Shown in pieces: positions 1-7,294 of a stretch of 9,928 nucleotides of DNA. The DNA is taken from contig JABFXB010000437.1 in assembly GCA_013361975.1 (NCBI GenBank), forward strand, positions 1 through 9,928. Reading direction: 5' to 3'. Every line of letters starts with the position of its first letter. Position 1 is the stretch's first letter. Both the position numbers and the translations under genes were made by a program. This DNA is from Dermatophilaceae bacterium. Its GTDB lineage: Bacteria; Actinomycetota; Actinomycetes; Actinomycetales; Dermatophilaceae. The notes beneath the pieces were generated by a model. It searched no databases. It had not been told where the DNA came from and was given only the letters and a program-made list of their open reading frames with translations.

Positions 1-1
1 T

Positions 2-187
2 CTCGAGGTGCAGGACGAGCTCATGGCCGCGGCCCGCGTCGACGCCGCGGAGACCAGGTTCCTCGACCGATTCGCCTACTACGAGCTCGTCGCCGGCGCT
101 CAGCTCGTCATCCGGACCGGGGAGGCGCGCGCGTACGGCAACGCCATCCTTCGCAAGGGTCTGGTGTCCGGAGAGGACTCCCCATGA
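2..187 (+). CDS. 3' end of an unidentified gene, cut by the window edge
   Basis: An open frame runs from the window edge to TGA at 185-187 and encodes the last 61 residues of a protein. The tail reads as a helical C-terminus: an acidic and alanine-rich helix, then FLDRFAYYELVAGAQLVIR, then a Gly/Arg-rich end. Coding is supported by strong G/C at third positions and by the ATGA overlap of its stop with the next gene's ATG at 184, which indicates translational coupling to the sugar ABC transporter. I do not recognise the family. The Y-Y-E-L-x-A-G-x-x-x-V-I-R stretch faintly resembles the C-terminal helix of APH-type phosphotransferases, but that is too weak for a call. Its place in the operon suggests a role linked to the imported sugar. 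Confidence 0.7.
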   Translation, partial: LEVQDELMAAARVDAAETRFLDRFAYYELVAGAQLVIRTGEARAYGNAILRKGLVSGEDSP

Positions 188-1869
188 CGGTCGTCCACGG
201 GACGCGGTCGCCGGAGCGCGCGATCGACCGGCTGCTGCTCGAGGTCGAAGGCGTCGTGAAGGGCTTCCCCGGCGTCCAGGCGCTGGACGGGATGCACCTC
301 ACGCTGCGGGGCGGCGAGGTGCTGGCGCTCGTCGGCGAGAACGGCGCCGGAAAGTCGACGCTGATGAAGCTGCTCTCGGGGATCTACGCCCCGGATTCCG
401 GAACGTTCCGCCTCGATGGTCGCGAGATCCGCCCTGCCGGGCCGAAGCATGCCGAGGACCTCGGCATCAGCATCATCCACCAGGAGTTCAACCTGATGCC
501 CGACCTCACGGTCGCGCAGAACCTCTTGATCGGCAGGGAACCGCGCTCGGTGGGCTTCTTCACCCGGGACCGCCTGCTCAACGAGCGCGCAGGCGCCCTG
601 CTGGACCGCCTCGGGCTCCCGCTCGACCCACGCGCGAGAGTCGGAGCCCTGACGGTGGCCAAGCAGCAGATGGTCGAGATCGGCAAGGCACTGTCGCACG
701 ACGCCAAGGTCCTGATCATGGACGAGCCGACCGCAGCGCTCAACGACGCAGAGGTGGAGGTGCTGCACGGCCTGATCCGACACTTCGTCACGCCGGAGAC
801 CGGCGTCATCTACATCTCGCACCGGATGGACGAGCTGAAGGAGATCTCCGATCGGATCACCGTGATCCGTGACGGTCGATACATCGGCACGGTCGACACC
901 CCCGACACCAACCTGCGCGAGGTCATCTCGATGATGGTCGGCCGGGCCATCAGGACAGACGCACGCCCGGAGAACGTCCGCGAGGACCGGCCCCCTGTCC
1001 TCCGGGTCGACGGCCTCGCGACCAAGGCCCTGCTCAAGGACGTCACCTTCGAGCTGCGTGAGGGGGAGATCCTCGGCTTCGCCGGCCTGATGGGCGCCGG
1101 GCGCACCGAGGTCGCACGCGCCGTCGTCGGCGCCGATCCCATCAGCGCCGGCACGATCACGCTGCGCGGCGCCCCGGTCCGGATCCGGCACCCCGCCAGG
1201 GCCGCCGAGCTGGGCATCGGCTACCTGTCGGAGGACCGCAAGCAGTTCGGCCTCATGCTCGGCCAGTCGGTCGCCACCAACATCGCCCTGTCCTCCTTGG
1301 CGCAGCGGTTCGCTACTCGTGGCTTCGTGCGGGACCGCGACATCCGCTCGGTCGCGGACGCTTTGATCTCCTCGCTGGGCATCAAGACGCCGTCGTCGCG
1401 GGCGGAGGTAAGCAACCTCTCCGGTGGCAACCAGCAGAAGGTCGTCATCGCCAAGTGGCTCGCCAAGGACTGCGACGTGCTCATCTTCGACGAGCCGACG
1501 CGAGGCATCGATGTCGGCGCCAAGGACGAGATCTACCGGCTCCTGAACGACCTTGCGGCGCAGGGCAAGTCGATCGTCATGATCAGCTCCGAGCTGCCCG
1601 AGCTGCTGCGCATGGCGCACCGCGTCGTCGTCATGAGCGAGGGCCGCGTGACCGGTGAGCTGCTCGCCGACGAGGCCACCCAGGAGCGCGTCATGCATCT
1701 GGCCACCCTGCGACCGGACGAGTCCGCCGCGGACGCGGCCGAGCTGCACCTGCCACCGCCGGATGTCCCAGCCGCCTCCGACGTCGGTCCTCACGCGGAC
1801 CACCATGCAGCCCCCCAATCCGAGGCCCGCCCAGGGGCCGACGCCGACCAGGCAGGACAGTCTTCATGA
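184..1869 (+). CDS. Sugar ABC transporter ATP-binding protein, RbsA/MglA/XylG type (CUT2)
   Basis: This 561-residue cytoplasmic protein has two fused ABC domains and powers CUT2 monosaccharide import with the permease and receptor encoded next. Domain 1 has Walker A GENGAGKST (51-59), the family-typical divergent signature LTVAKQQ (156-162) and Walker B ending MDEP (179-182). Domain 2 has the degenerate Walker A GLMGAGRTE (301-309), with Arg where the lysine should be, a canonical LSGGNQQ (412-418) and DEPTRGID (436-443). This asymmetry is normal for the family, in which only one site is fully catalytic. The start at 184 is backed by GGAGAGGA at 170-177, 6 nt upstream. The gene overlaps both neighbours by ATGA. 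The body is of normal RbsA length, but about 40 extra C-terminal residues are rich in Ala, Pro, His and Asp. The family call is very secure; the sugar cannot be read from the ATPase. Confidence 0.96.
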   Translation: MTVVHGTRSPERAIDRLLLEVEGVVKGFPGVQALDGMHLTLRGGEVLALVGENGAGKSTLMKLLSGIYAPDSGTFRLDGREIRPAGPKHAEDLGISIIHQEFNLMPDLTVAQNLLIGREPRSVGFFTRDRLLNERAGALLDRLGLPLDPRARVGALTVAKQQMVEIGKALSHDAKVLIMDEPTAALNDAEVEVLHGLIRHFVTPETGVIYISHRMDELKEISDRITVIRDGRYIGTVDTPDTNLREVISMMVGRAIRTDARPENVREDRPPVLRVDGLATKALLKDVTFELREGEILGFAGLMGAGRTEVARAVVGADPISAGTITLRGAPVRIRHPARAAELGIGYLSEDRKQFGLMLGQSVATNIALSSLAQRFATRGFVRDRDIRSVADALISSLGIKTPSSRAEVSNLSGGNQQKVVIAKWLAKDCDVLIFDEPTRGIDVGAKDEIYRLLNDLAAQGKSIVMISSELPELLRMAHRVVVMSEGRVTGELLADEATQERVMHLATLRPDESAADAAELHLPPPDVPAASDVGPHADHHAAPQSEARPGADADQAGQSS

Positions 1870-2870
1870 CCACCACCTCCGAGCACACCGCCACGCCGAC
1901 CTCCAGGATGCCGACGGCGCGCACCCTCCGGGACCGGCTGCAGCAGCTCCTGGCCTTCGCCAGCCTCATCGTCATCGCACTCTTCTTCACCGCGGCGGAC
2001 CCGATCTTCATGACGTTCGGCAACATCACGAACGTCCTCTTCTCCACCGTGGTCATCGGACTCCTGGCCCTCGGCACGACGTTCGTCATCATCACCGGCG
2101 GCATCGACCTCTCGATCGGCACCGGCATGGCTCTGTGCGCCGTCATGTCCGGAACCTTCGTCGTCACCTGGGGCCTGCCGTGGCCGGTGGGTGTGCTGCT
2201 CGCCATCCTCTTCGGTGGCCTCATCGGCCTCGTCAACGGGTTCAACGTGGCCCGGCTCGGGCTGCCGCCGTTCATCTCGACGCTCGCCATGATGCTCGTG
2301 GCCCAGGGTCTGGCCCTCGTCGTCTCCCACAGCGCCCCGATCTACTTCAACGACTCCCCGGGCTACCTCCAGCTGTCGACGGGAAGCCTCATCCCGGGCC
2401 TGCAGTTCCCCAACGCCGTCCTCGTCCTCGCGGTGGCCACCATCGTCGCCGGCGTGCTCGTCAGGCGGACCGTACTCGGCCGCTACACCTTCGCCATCGG
2501 CAGCAACGAGGAGGCCACGGCGCTCTCGGGCATCGACGTCTCGAGGTGGAAGATCGTCATCTACACGCTCGCGGGCCTCTTCACCGGTCTGGCCGGGGTC
2601 ATGATCTCGGCCCGCCTCGGGTCGGCGCAGCCCGCCACGGGGGCCGGCTACGAGCTGCAGGCGATCGCAGCCGTCGTCATCGGCGGCACGTCGCTCTCGG
2701 GCGGCAAGGGCTCGATCGTGGGAACGATCATCGGCGCCCTGATCATCTCGGTCCTGAACAACGGCCTGCAGCTCATGTCCATCCCACAGGAGTGGCAGAA
2801 CGTCATCCTCGGCGTCGTCATCCTCGTCGCCGTCTATGCCGACCAGGCACGCAAGAAGGCGGCCGCCTGA
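1866..2870 (+). CDS. Sugar ABC transporter permease, RbsC type (CUT2, BPD_transp_2)
   Basis: This 334-residue polytopic inner-membrane protein probably works as a homodimer forming the channel of the CUT2 importer. After a short Thr-rich cytoplasmic N-terminus, hydrophobic segments begin near residue 28 (LLAFASLIVIALFF) and recur along the whole length, consistent with about 8-10 membrane helices. Hallmarks of the RbsC/XylH/MglC family are visible: TFVIITGGIDLSIG (GGID at 78-81), and a block starting at Tyr262 that reads YELQAIAAVVIGGTSLSGGKG, the loop and helix that engage the ATPase. It ends in a basic ARKKAAA tail. The start ATG lies inside the ATPase stop (ATGA), with AGGA at 1854-1857, 8 nt upstream, so the two are translationally coupled. 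Length is typical. The substrate is unknown from this gene alone. Confidence 0.96.
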   Translation: MTTTSEHTATPTSRMPTARTLRDRLQQLLAFASLIVIALFFTAADPIFMTFGNITNVLFSTVVIGLLALGTTFVIITGGIDLSIGTGMALCAVMSGTFVVTWGLPWPVGVLLAILFGGLIGLVNGFNVARLGLPPFISTLAMMLVAQGLALVVSHSAPIYFNDSPGYLQLSTGSLIPGLQFPNAVLVLAVATIVAGVLVRRTVLGRYTFAIGSNEEATALSGIDVSRWKIVIYTLAGLFTGLAGVMISARLGSAQPATGAGYELQAIAAVVIGGTSLSGGKGSIVGTIIGALIISVLNNGLQLMSIPQEWQNVILGVVILVAVYADQARKKAAA

Positions 2871-2935
2871 TCCCCGGTGCGAACCGGAACCCAAGAGCCC
2901 CGTCCCGGGGTCGAGATTGCAAAGGAGCAGTACCC

Positions 2936-3916
2936 ATGCGCAGACGTCAGCTCGTGACGGCGGCGGTCGCCTCGATGCTCGCCATCGGGCTCGCCGCCTG
3001 TGGCAGCACCACTGGTGGTTCGACCGGATCCGGATCCGGTGGAGGCGACAAGCCCTACATCGCGATCGTGTCCAAGGGCTTCCAGCACCAGTTCTGGCAG
3101 GCGGTGAAGAAGGGCGCCGAACAGGAGGCCGAGAAGGAGGGCGCAACGATCACCTTCGAGGGCCCGGCCACGGAGAAGGACGTGGAGGCCCAGGTCACGA
3201 TGCTGACGAATGCCATCGCGAAGAAGCCTGCGGCTCTGGGATTCGCCGCGCTCGACTCCAAGGCGGCAGAAGGCCTTCTCCAGCAGGCGAAGTCGCAGAA
3301 CATCCCGGTCATCGCCTTCGACTCCGGGGTCGAGTCAGACATCCCCCTGACGACCGCGGCGACGGACAACAAGGCCGCGGCGGCCGAGGCGGCCAAGCAC
3401 ATGGCCCAGCTGCTCGGCGGCAAGGGCAAGGTGGCCATGGTGGTCCACGACCAGACCAGCCTCACCGGCCAGCAGCGTCGTGACGGCTTCATCGACTGGA
3501 TGAAGGCCAACGCCCCGAACATCACCCTCCTGCCGGTTCAGTACGGCGACGGTGACCAGGCCAAGTCCGCCGACATCACCAAGTCGATCATCGCCGCCAA
3601 CCCCGATGTTGCCGGCATCTACGGCTCCAACGAGGGCTCGGCGATCGGCGTCGTCAAGGGCGTCGAGGAATCCGGTAAGAAGGGCATCACCATCGTCGGC
3701 TTCGACTCGGGCAAGGCCCAGACGGACGCCATCAGGTCCGGCGTGATGGCTGGCGCCATCACCCAGAACCCCATTCGCATGGGGGAGGAGCTCGTCAAGG
3801 CGGCCATGAAGGCCATCAAGGACCAGCCATTGGAGAAGACCATCGACACCGGGTACTACTGGTACGACAAGTCGAACATCGACGACCCGAAGATCGGTGC
3901 CGTGCTGTACCAGTAG
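2936..3916 (+). CDS. Sugar ABC transporter substrate-binding lipoprotein, RbsB-like (Peripla_BP_4)
   Basis: This 326-residue surface receptor belongs to the CUT2 importer. The N-terminus has MRRR, a hydrophobic stretch and the lipobox L19-A-A-C22, followed by a Gly/Ser linker (to about residue 37) that tethers it to the membrane. The mature protein has the two-lobed ribose/galactose-receptor fold signature. By eye, sugar-contact residues of E. coli RbsB have counterparts: aromatics in KGFQHQFW near 44-51, D129 in AFDSG, R181 in QQRRDGF, N232 in GSNEG, D257 in GFDSG and Q277 in ITQNP. This pattern fits an unmodified aldose such as a pentose. The C-terminus GYYWYDKSNIDDP is common in actinobacterial receptors. 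AAAGGAG at 2921-2927 sits 8 nt before the ATG. The 65-nt gap after the permease gene and the strong ribosome site fit higher expression of the receptor. The exact ligand is not established. Confidence 0.95.
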   Translation: MRRRQLVTAAVASMLAIGLAACGSTTGGSTGSGSGGGDKPYIAIVSKGFQHQFWQAVKKGAEQEAEKEGATITFEGPATEKDVEAQVTMLTNAIAKKPAALGFAALDSKAAEGLLQQAKSQNIPVIAFDSGVESDIPLTTAATDNKAAAAEAAKHMAQLLGGKGKVAMVVHDQTSLTGQQRRDGFIDWMKANAPNITLLPVQYGDGDQAKSADITKSIIAANPDVAGIYGSNEGSAIGVVKGVEESGKKGITIVGFDSGKAQTDAIRSGVMAGAITQNPIRMGEELVKAAMKAIKDQPLEKTIDTGYYWYDKSNIDDPKIGAVLYQ

Positions 3917-3945
3917 CAGAACTGGCGCCGCGCCGGATGCGGCCA

Positions 3946-3981
3946 CAGGGCCCGGGATGGTTGGAGCCATCCCGGGCCCTG
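3946..3981 (+). terminator. Perfect 15-bp hairpin closing the CUT2 transporter operon
   Basis: Arms 3946-3960 and 3967-3981 are exactly complementary over 15 bp (CAGGGCCCGGGATGG and its reverse complement) around the 6-nt loop TTGGAG. It begins 30 nt after the receptor stop codon. No T-run follows, as is common for actinobacterial intrinsic terminators, so it may act as a terminator or as a 3' stabiliser of the transporter mRNA. It separates the transporter block from the kinase block. Confidence 0.85.
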
Positions 3982-4053
3982 CGTCGTCCAGGTCCCGCCG
4001 ACATCGCGGGGCGCCACCGGCGGTCTCTTTCGGGCGGTGCCGCGTCATGGTCG

Positions 4054-4065
4054 GAAAACGATTCC
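4054..4065. promoter_or_regulatory. Imperfect second copy of the putative operator
   Basis: GAAAACGATTCC matches the core of the downstream palindrome (GAAATCGATTTC, 4083-4094) at 10 of 12 positions and has the same central CG. The centres are 29 bp apart, and this copy lies just upstream of the putative -35 element. It could be an auxiliary operator for the same regulator. The match is short and could be chance, although it stands out as A/T-rich in very GC-rich DNA. Confidence 0.4.
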
Positions 4066-4074
4066 TCGAATTCC

Positions 4075-4103
4075 TTGCGTGAGAAATCGATTTCTGACAC
4101 ACT
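4075..4103 (+). promoter_or_regulatory. Putative promoter of the kinase-isomerase-hydrolase operon
   Basis: TTGCGT at 4075-4080 and CACACT at 4098-4103 are separated by exactly 17 nt and resemble weak -35 and -10 elements of the main sigma factor (3 of 6 consensus bases each). A start point 7-8 nt after the -10 would fall at or next to the kinase ATG at 4111, giving a leaderless or nearly leaderless mRNA. That agrees with the lack of any GGAG-like ribosome site before this ATG. The spacer is filled by the palindrome at 4082-4095. Confidence 0.45.
4082..4095. promoter_or_regulatory. 14-bp perfect palindrome, putative LacI-type operator
   Basis: AGAAATCGATTTCT equals its own reverse complement and has the central CG typical of LacI/GalR-family operators. 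It lies 16 nt before the kinase start, between the putative -35 and -10 elements, where a bound repressor would block RNA polymerase. It is strikingly A/T-rich for this genome. The regulator is not encoded in the window. Other dimeric regulators such as ROK or DeoR-type proteins are possible. Confidence 0.65.
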
Positions 4104-4110
4104 CGCCGTC

Positions 4111-5628
4111 ATGCGCAGCGTTGCGACCCTCGGTGTCGACATCGGGACCTCCTCGAGCAAGGGGGTGCTCGTCGACGCGTCCGGTGACGTCCTCGCGACC
4201 GCGACGCGAAGCCACACGGTCTCGCGGCCGCGGCCCGGCTGGGTCGAGATGGACGCCGACGTGTGGTGGGACGAGTTCGTCGCCATCGCCCGCGAGCTCA
4301 GCGACTCGGCCTTCGCCGGTGGAGTGGACATCCGCGCGGTCGGCGTCAGCGGGATGGGGCCCTGCGTCCTGCTGGCCGACGAGCACGACCGGCCCGTGCG
4401 CCCCGCCATCCTCTACGGGGTCGACACCCGGTCGGGGCGACAGATCGACTACCTCACCGCGTCGCTCGGCTCTGCAGAGATGCTTCGACGCGGTGGCTCC
4501 GTCCTGACGAGCCAGGCCGCCGGTGCCAAGGTCCGCTGGGTCGCCGAGGAGGAGCCGGAGGCGTACGCCCGCGCTCGCCGTCTCTACATGCCGAGCTCGT
4601 GGCTCGTGCGCCACCTCACCGGCTCATATGTCCTCGACCACCACTCCGCCAGCCAGTGCACGCCGATGTACGACGTCGACGCGTGCGGCTGGTACGCACC
4701 CTGGGCGTCTCTGTGCGCGCCCGGGATCGACCTCCCCCGCCTGCAGTGGGCCGACCAGGTCGCCGGGTTCGTGACCCCCGCGGCTGCAGCCCGCACCGGC
4801 CTGCCTGCGGGCCTCCCCGTCACCACCGGGACGATCGACGCCTGGGCCGAGGCCATCAGCGTGAACGCACACGGCGTCGGCGACCTCATGCTGATGTACG
4901 GCTCGACGATGTTCCTCGTCAACACCGTCGACCAGCCCGTGACCGAGCCGAGCCTCTGGGGCCCGGTCGGGGCCCTGCGCGGAACGCGCAGCCTCGCCGG
5001 CGGCATGTCGACGACCGGCGCGCTCGCCGGCTGGATCAGCGACCTCGTCGGGGCCGGGCACGTCGACCTCCTCACCGAGGCCGCCGCGAGCCGCCCCGGC
5101 TCGAACGGCCTGCTCGTGCTGCCCTACTTCGCGGGGGAACGGACCCCGATCATGGACCCCGACGCCCGTGGCGTCGTCGCCGGCCTCACCCTGTCGCACA
5201 CCCGCGGCGACCTCTACCGCGCCGCCCTCGAGGCGACCGCCTTCGGGGTGCGGCACAACATCGAGACGATGATGGATGCGGGCGCGACCATCGACCGTGT
5301 GGTCGCCGTCGGCGGCGGCACCCAGGGCGACCTCTGGCCTCAGATCGTCTCCGACGTCACCGGGCGCGACCAGGTGGTGCCGACTCACACGGTCGGCGCC
5401 TCCTACGGCGGCGCGATGCTCGCCGCGCGCGCCACCGGCACCGACACGTCGGCCTGGAACCCGCCCGCCGGCCGCACCATCGCCGACCCCGAGCGGCGCG
5501 AGCGCTACGACGAGCTCTACGCGCTCTACCGGCGCCTCTACGCCGGCACCGTCGACGTCACCCACGCCCTCACCGAGATCCAGCACGACGACGCGCGGAG
5601 CCCCCTGCCCGCCGCCAGCCGCGCCTGA
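4111..5628 (+). CDS. FGGY-family carbohydrate kinase (candidate D-ribulokinase or fuculokinase type)
   Basis: This 505-residue cytoplasmic kinase transfers phosphate from ATP to a sugar, usually a ketose such as xylulose, ribulose or fuculose. The N-terminal actin-like domain begins LGVDIGTSSSKG (D10-G12 phosphate loop). The second domain carries TGTIDAWAEA with the expected catalytic base D243 (equivalent to Asp245 of glycerol kinase), the GERTPIMDPDARG segment, and the nucleotide-site VGGGTQGD with glycines 401-403. Length is typical of the family. ATG 4111 was chosen because the conserved first strand begins within seven residues. An in-frame ATG at 3937 would add 58 residues that read through the terminator hairpin and the operator. 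The isomerase gene follows after 30 nt. No aldolase is nearby, which favours a product that enters the pentose phosphate pathway directly, such as ribulose or xylulose 5-phosphate. Family secure; substrate inferred. Confidence 0.93.
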   Translation: MRSVATLGVDIGTSSSKGVLVDASGDVLATATRSHTVSRPRPGWVEMDADVWWDEFVAIARELSDSAFAGGVDIRAVGVSGMGPCVLLADEHDRPVRPAILYGVDTRSGRQIDYLTASLGSAEMLRRGGSVLTSQAAGAKVRWVAEEEPEAYARARRLYMPSSWLVRHLTGSYVLDHHSASQCTPMYDVDACGWYAPWASLCAPGIDLPRLQWADQVAGFVTPAAAARTGLPAGLPVTTGTIDAWAEAISVNAHGVGDLMLMYGSTMFLVNTVDQPVTEPSLWGPVGALRGTRSLAGGMSTTGALAGWISDLVGAGHVDLLTEAAASRPGSNGLLVLPYFAGERTPIMDPDARGVVAGLTLSHTRGDLYRAALEATAFGVRHNIETMMDAGATIDRVVAVGGGTQGDLWPQIVSDVTGRDQVVPTHTVGASYGGAMLAARATGTDTSAWNPPAGRTIADPERRERYDELYALYRRLYAGTVDVTHALTEIQHDDARSPLPAASRA

Positions 5629-5646
5629 CCACCCTCCCCGACACCC

Positions 5647-5653
5647 GGAAGGA
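5647..5653 (+). promoter_or_regulatory. Ribosome binding site of the isomerase gene
   Basis: GGAAGGA lies 5 nt before ATG 5659 in the 30-nt gap after the kinase gene and fixes the isomerase start. Confidence 0.75.
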
Positions 5654-5658
5654 CCCCC

Positions 5659-7293
5659 ATGACCACGTATGCCGTCCCCGCCGTCCCCGAGGCCCCAGCC
5701 CTCGAGCCCGGCGTCGTCTGGACCGTCGCGAGCGGCGACCTGCGCCTGTCGGCCAACACGACGTGCTGGCCCACCCAGCAGCAGCTCGAGGCCCACTTCA
5801 CCGCGGCCGTCGAGGCGCAGGGGTGGACGGTCAGGCGCGCCCACGACGTCGACCCGGTGACCGGTCACGGCTTCATCGACAGCCAGCGCCGCGGCATCGA
5901 GGTCTTCAAGGGGATCCCCAAGCAGGCGCCGCTCGTCGTCGTCGAGGCCGTCTGGCAGTACAGCCACCACGTGCTCGCGGGCCTGCGCTCGCACGAGGGC
6001 CCGATCCTCGTCGTCGCCAACTGGTCGGGCCAGTTCCCGGGGCTCGTGGGTCTGCTCAACCTGGCCGGCTCGATGACGAAGGCCGGGATCGACTACTCGA
6101 TCCTCTGGAGCGAGGACTTCACCGACGAGTGGGCTCGCAACGGCCTCAAGACGTGGCTCAGCGACGGCCGGGTCACCCACGACGACAGCCACGTGCGCGA
6201 CCTCCCGCAGCTGCCGGCATCCGCTGAGACCGAGCTCGGCCGAGCGCTCGCCGAGCAACTGCGCCGCGACAAGGCCGTCCTCGGCGTCTTCGACGAGGGC
6301 TGCATGGGGATGTACAACGCGATCTTCGACGACGAGCTGCTCAACCCGCTCGGCATCTACAAGGAGCGGCTGTCGCAGAGCGCCCTCGTCGCCGAGATGA
6401 ACCGGGTCGGCGACGACGAGGCACGGTCGGTCTACACCTGGCTCCAGGACGCCGGACTCACCTTCCACCTGGGCACCGACGAGGCGACCGAGCTCACCGA
6501 GGCCCAGCTGCTCAGCCAGTTCCGGATGTACGTCGCCGCCCTGCGCATCGCCGACGACTTCGGGCTCGACGCGGTCGGCATCCAGTACCAGCAGGGCCTC
6601 AAGGACACCGTGCCCGCGAGCGACCTCGTCGAGGGACTGCTCAACAACCGCGAGCGCCCGCCGGTCCGGAGCCGTGACGGCAGCCGCGAGCTGTATGCCG
6701 GCGAGCCGCTCCCGCACTTCAACGAGGTGGACTGGGGCGTGGCCGTCGACGCCCTCGTGACGAACCGGGTGTGGAACGCGATGGGCCTCGACCCCGCGAC
6801 GACGCTGCACGACGTGCGGTGGGGTGAGACGTACGGCGACCAGTTCGTCTGGGTCTTCGAGATCTCCGGATCGGTGCCGGCCTCGCACAACGGCGGCTAC
6901 GACAAGTCGTACTCGATGCGTCAGCCACCGATGTTCTTCCCGCTCGGCGGCGGCACGCTCTCCGGCGTCTCGAAGCCGGGTGAGGTCGTGTGGTCGCGCG
7001 TGTTCATCATGGACGGCGCGCTCCACGTCGATCTCGGCCGCGCCTCGGCCGTCGAGCTGCCGGCGGAGGAGACCCAGCGCCGCCTCGAGGCGACCGACAA
7101 GCAGTGGCCGATCATGCACGCGGTCCTGCACGGCGTCGACCGCGACCAGTTCATGGGCCGGCACAAGGCGAACCACCTCAACGTCGTCTACGCCCCGGAT
7201 GCCGAGACCGCCGACAAGGCCCTCACGGCCAAGGCCGCCATGTTCGACGCGCTCGGCATCCGCGTGCACCTGTGCGGCGACGTGGCGGTCTGA
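5659..7293 (+). CDS. L-fucose/D-arabinose isomerase-like protein (COG2407-type)
   Basis: This 544-residue cytoplasmic protein is probably a metal-dependent aldose-ketose isomerase of the fucose/arabinose isomerase superfamily, close in length to E. coli FucI (591). Recognisable blocks, recalled from proteins annotated as fucose isomerase in actinobacteria, are VVANWSGQFPGLVGLLNLAGSM (N121-G124), VFDEGCMGMYNAI (D212-M216), PLGIYKERLSQSALV, GIQYQQGLKD (307-316) and a C-terminal GRHKANHLNV (H502, H506). Acidic residues in the second and third blocks and a C-terminal histidine are plausible active-site groups by analogy with FucI (Glu, Asp, His), but I could not align them. Enzymes of this type convert L-fucose to L-fuculose and D-arabinose to D-ribulose. 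It sits between a kinase and a secreted DUF4185 hydrolase candidate, which favours D-arabinose. Family call is good; substrate is inferred. Confidence 0.8.
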   Translation: MTTYAVPAVPEAPALEPGVVWTVASGDLRLSANTTCWPTQQQLEAHFTAAVEAQGWTVRRAHDVDPVTGHGFIDSQRRGIEVFKGIPKQAPLVVVEAVWQYSHHVLAGLRSHEGPILVVANWSGQFPGLVGLLNLAGSMTKAGIDYSILWSEDFTDEWARNGLKTWLSDGRVTHDDSHVRDLPQLPASAETELGRALAEQLRRDKAVLGVFDEGCMGMYNAIFDDELLNPLGIYKERLSQSALVAEMNRVGDDEARSVYTWLQDAGLTFHLGTDEATELTEAQLLSQFRMYVAALRIADDFGLDAVGIQYQQGLKDTVPASDLVEGLLNNRERPPVRSRDGSRELYAGEPLPHFNEVDWGVAVDALVTNRVWNAMGLDPATTLHDVRWGETYGDQFVWVFEISGSVPASHNGGYDKSYSMRQPPMFFPLGGGTLSGVSKPGEVVWSRVFIMDGALHVDLGRASAVELPAEETQRRLEATDKQWPIMHAVLHGVDRDQFMGRHKANHLNVVYAPDAETADKALTAKAAMFDALGIRVHLCGDVAV

Positions 7294-7294
7294 C

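Noticed and set aside
1039..1110. Loss of the Walker A lysine in the second ATP-binding domain as a sign of gene decay
   Set aside because: GLMGAGRTE with Arg in place of Lys is the normal state of RbsA-type proteins; the rest of the gene is intact.
1655..2935. Long + strand frame (starting at 1655) fused in frame to the receptor gene
   Set aside because: The part before 2936 is a Pro/His/Arg-rich shadow of the ATPase and permease genes; the ribosome site and signal peptide place the true receptor start at 2936.
3023..3040. 18-bp perfect palindrome ACCGGATCCGGATCCGGT in the receptor gene
   Set aside because: It encodes part of the Gly/Ser linker after the lipobox; repeated GGATCC codon pairs explain the symmetry, and the position inside a coding region makes an operator unlikely.
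3937..4110. Upstream in-frame ATG start for the kinase
   Set aside because: The added 58 residues would be translated from the terminator hairpin and the operator region and have no family counterpart; the conserved kinase fold begins right after ATG 4111.
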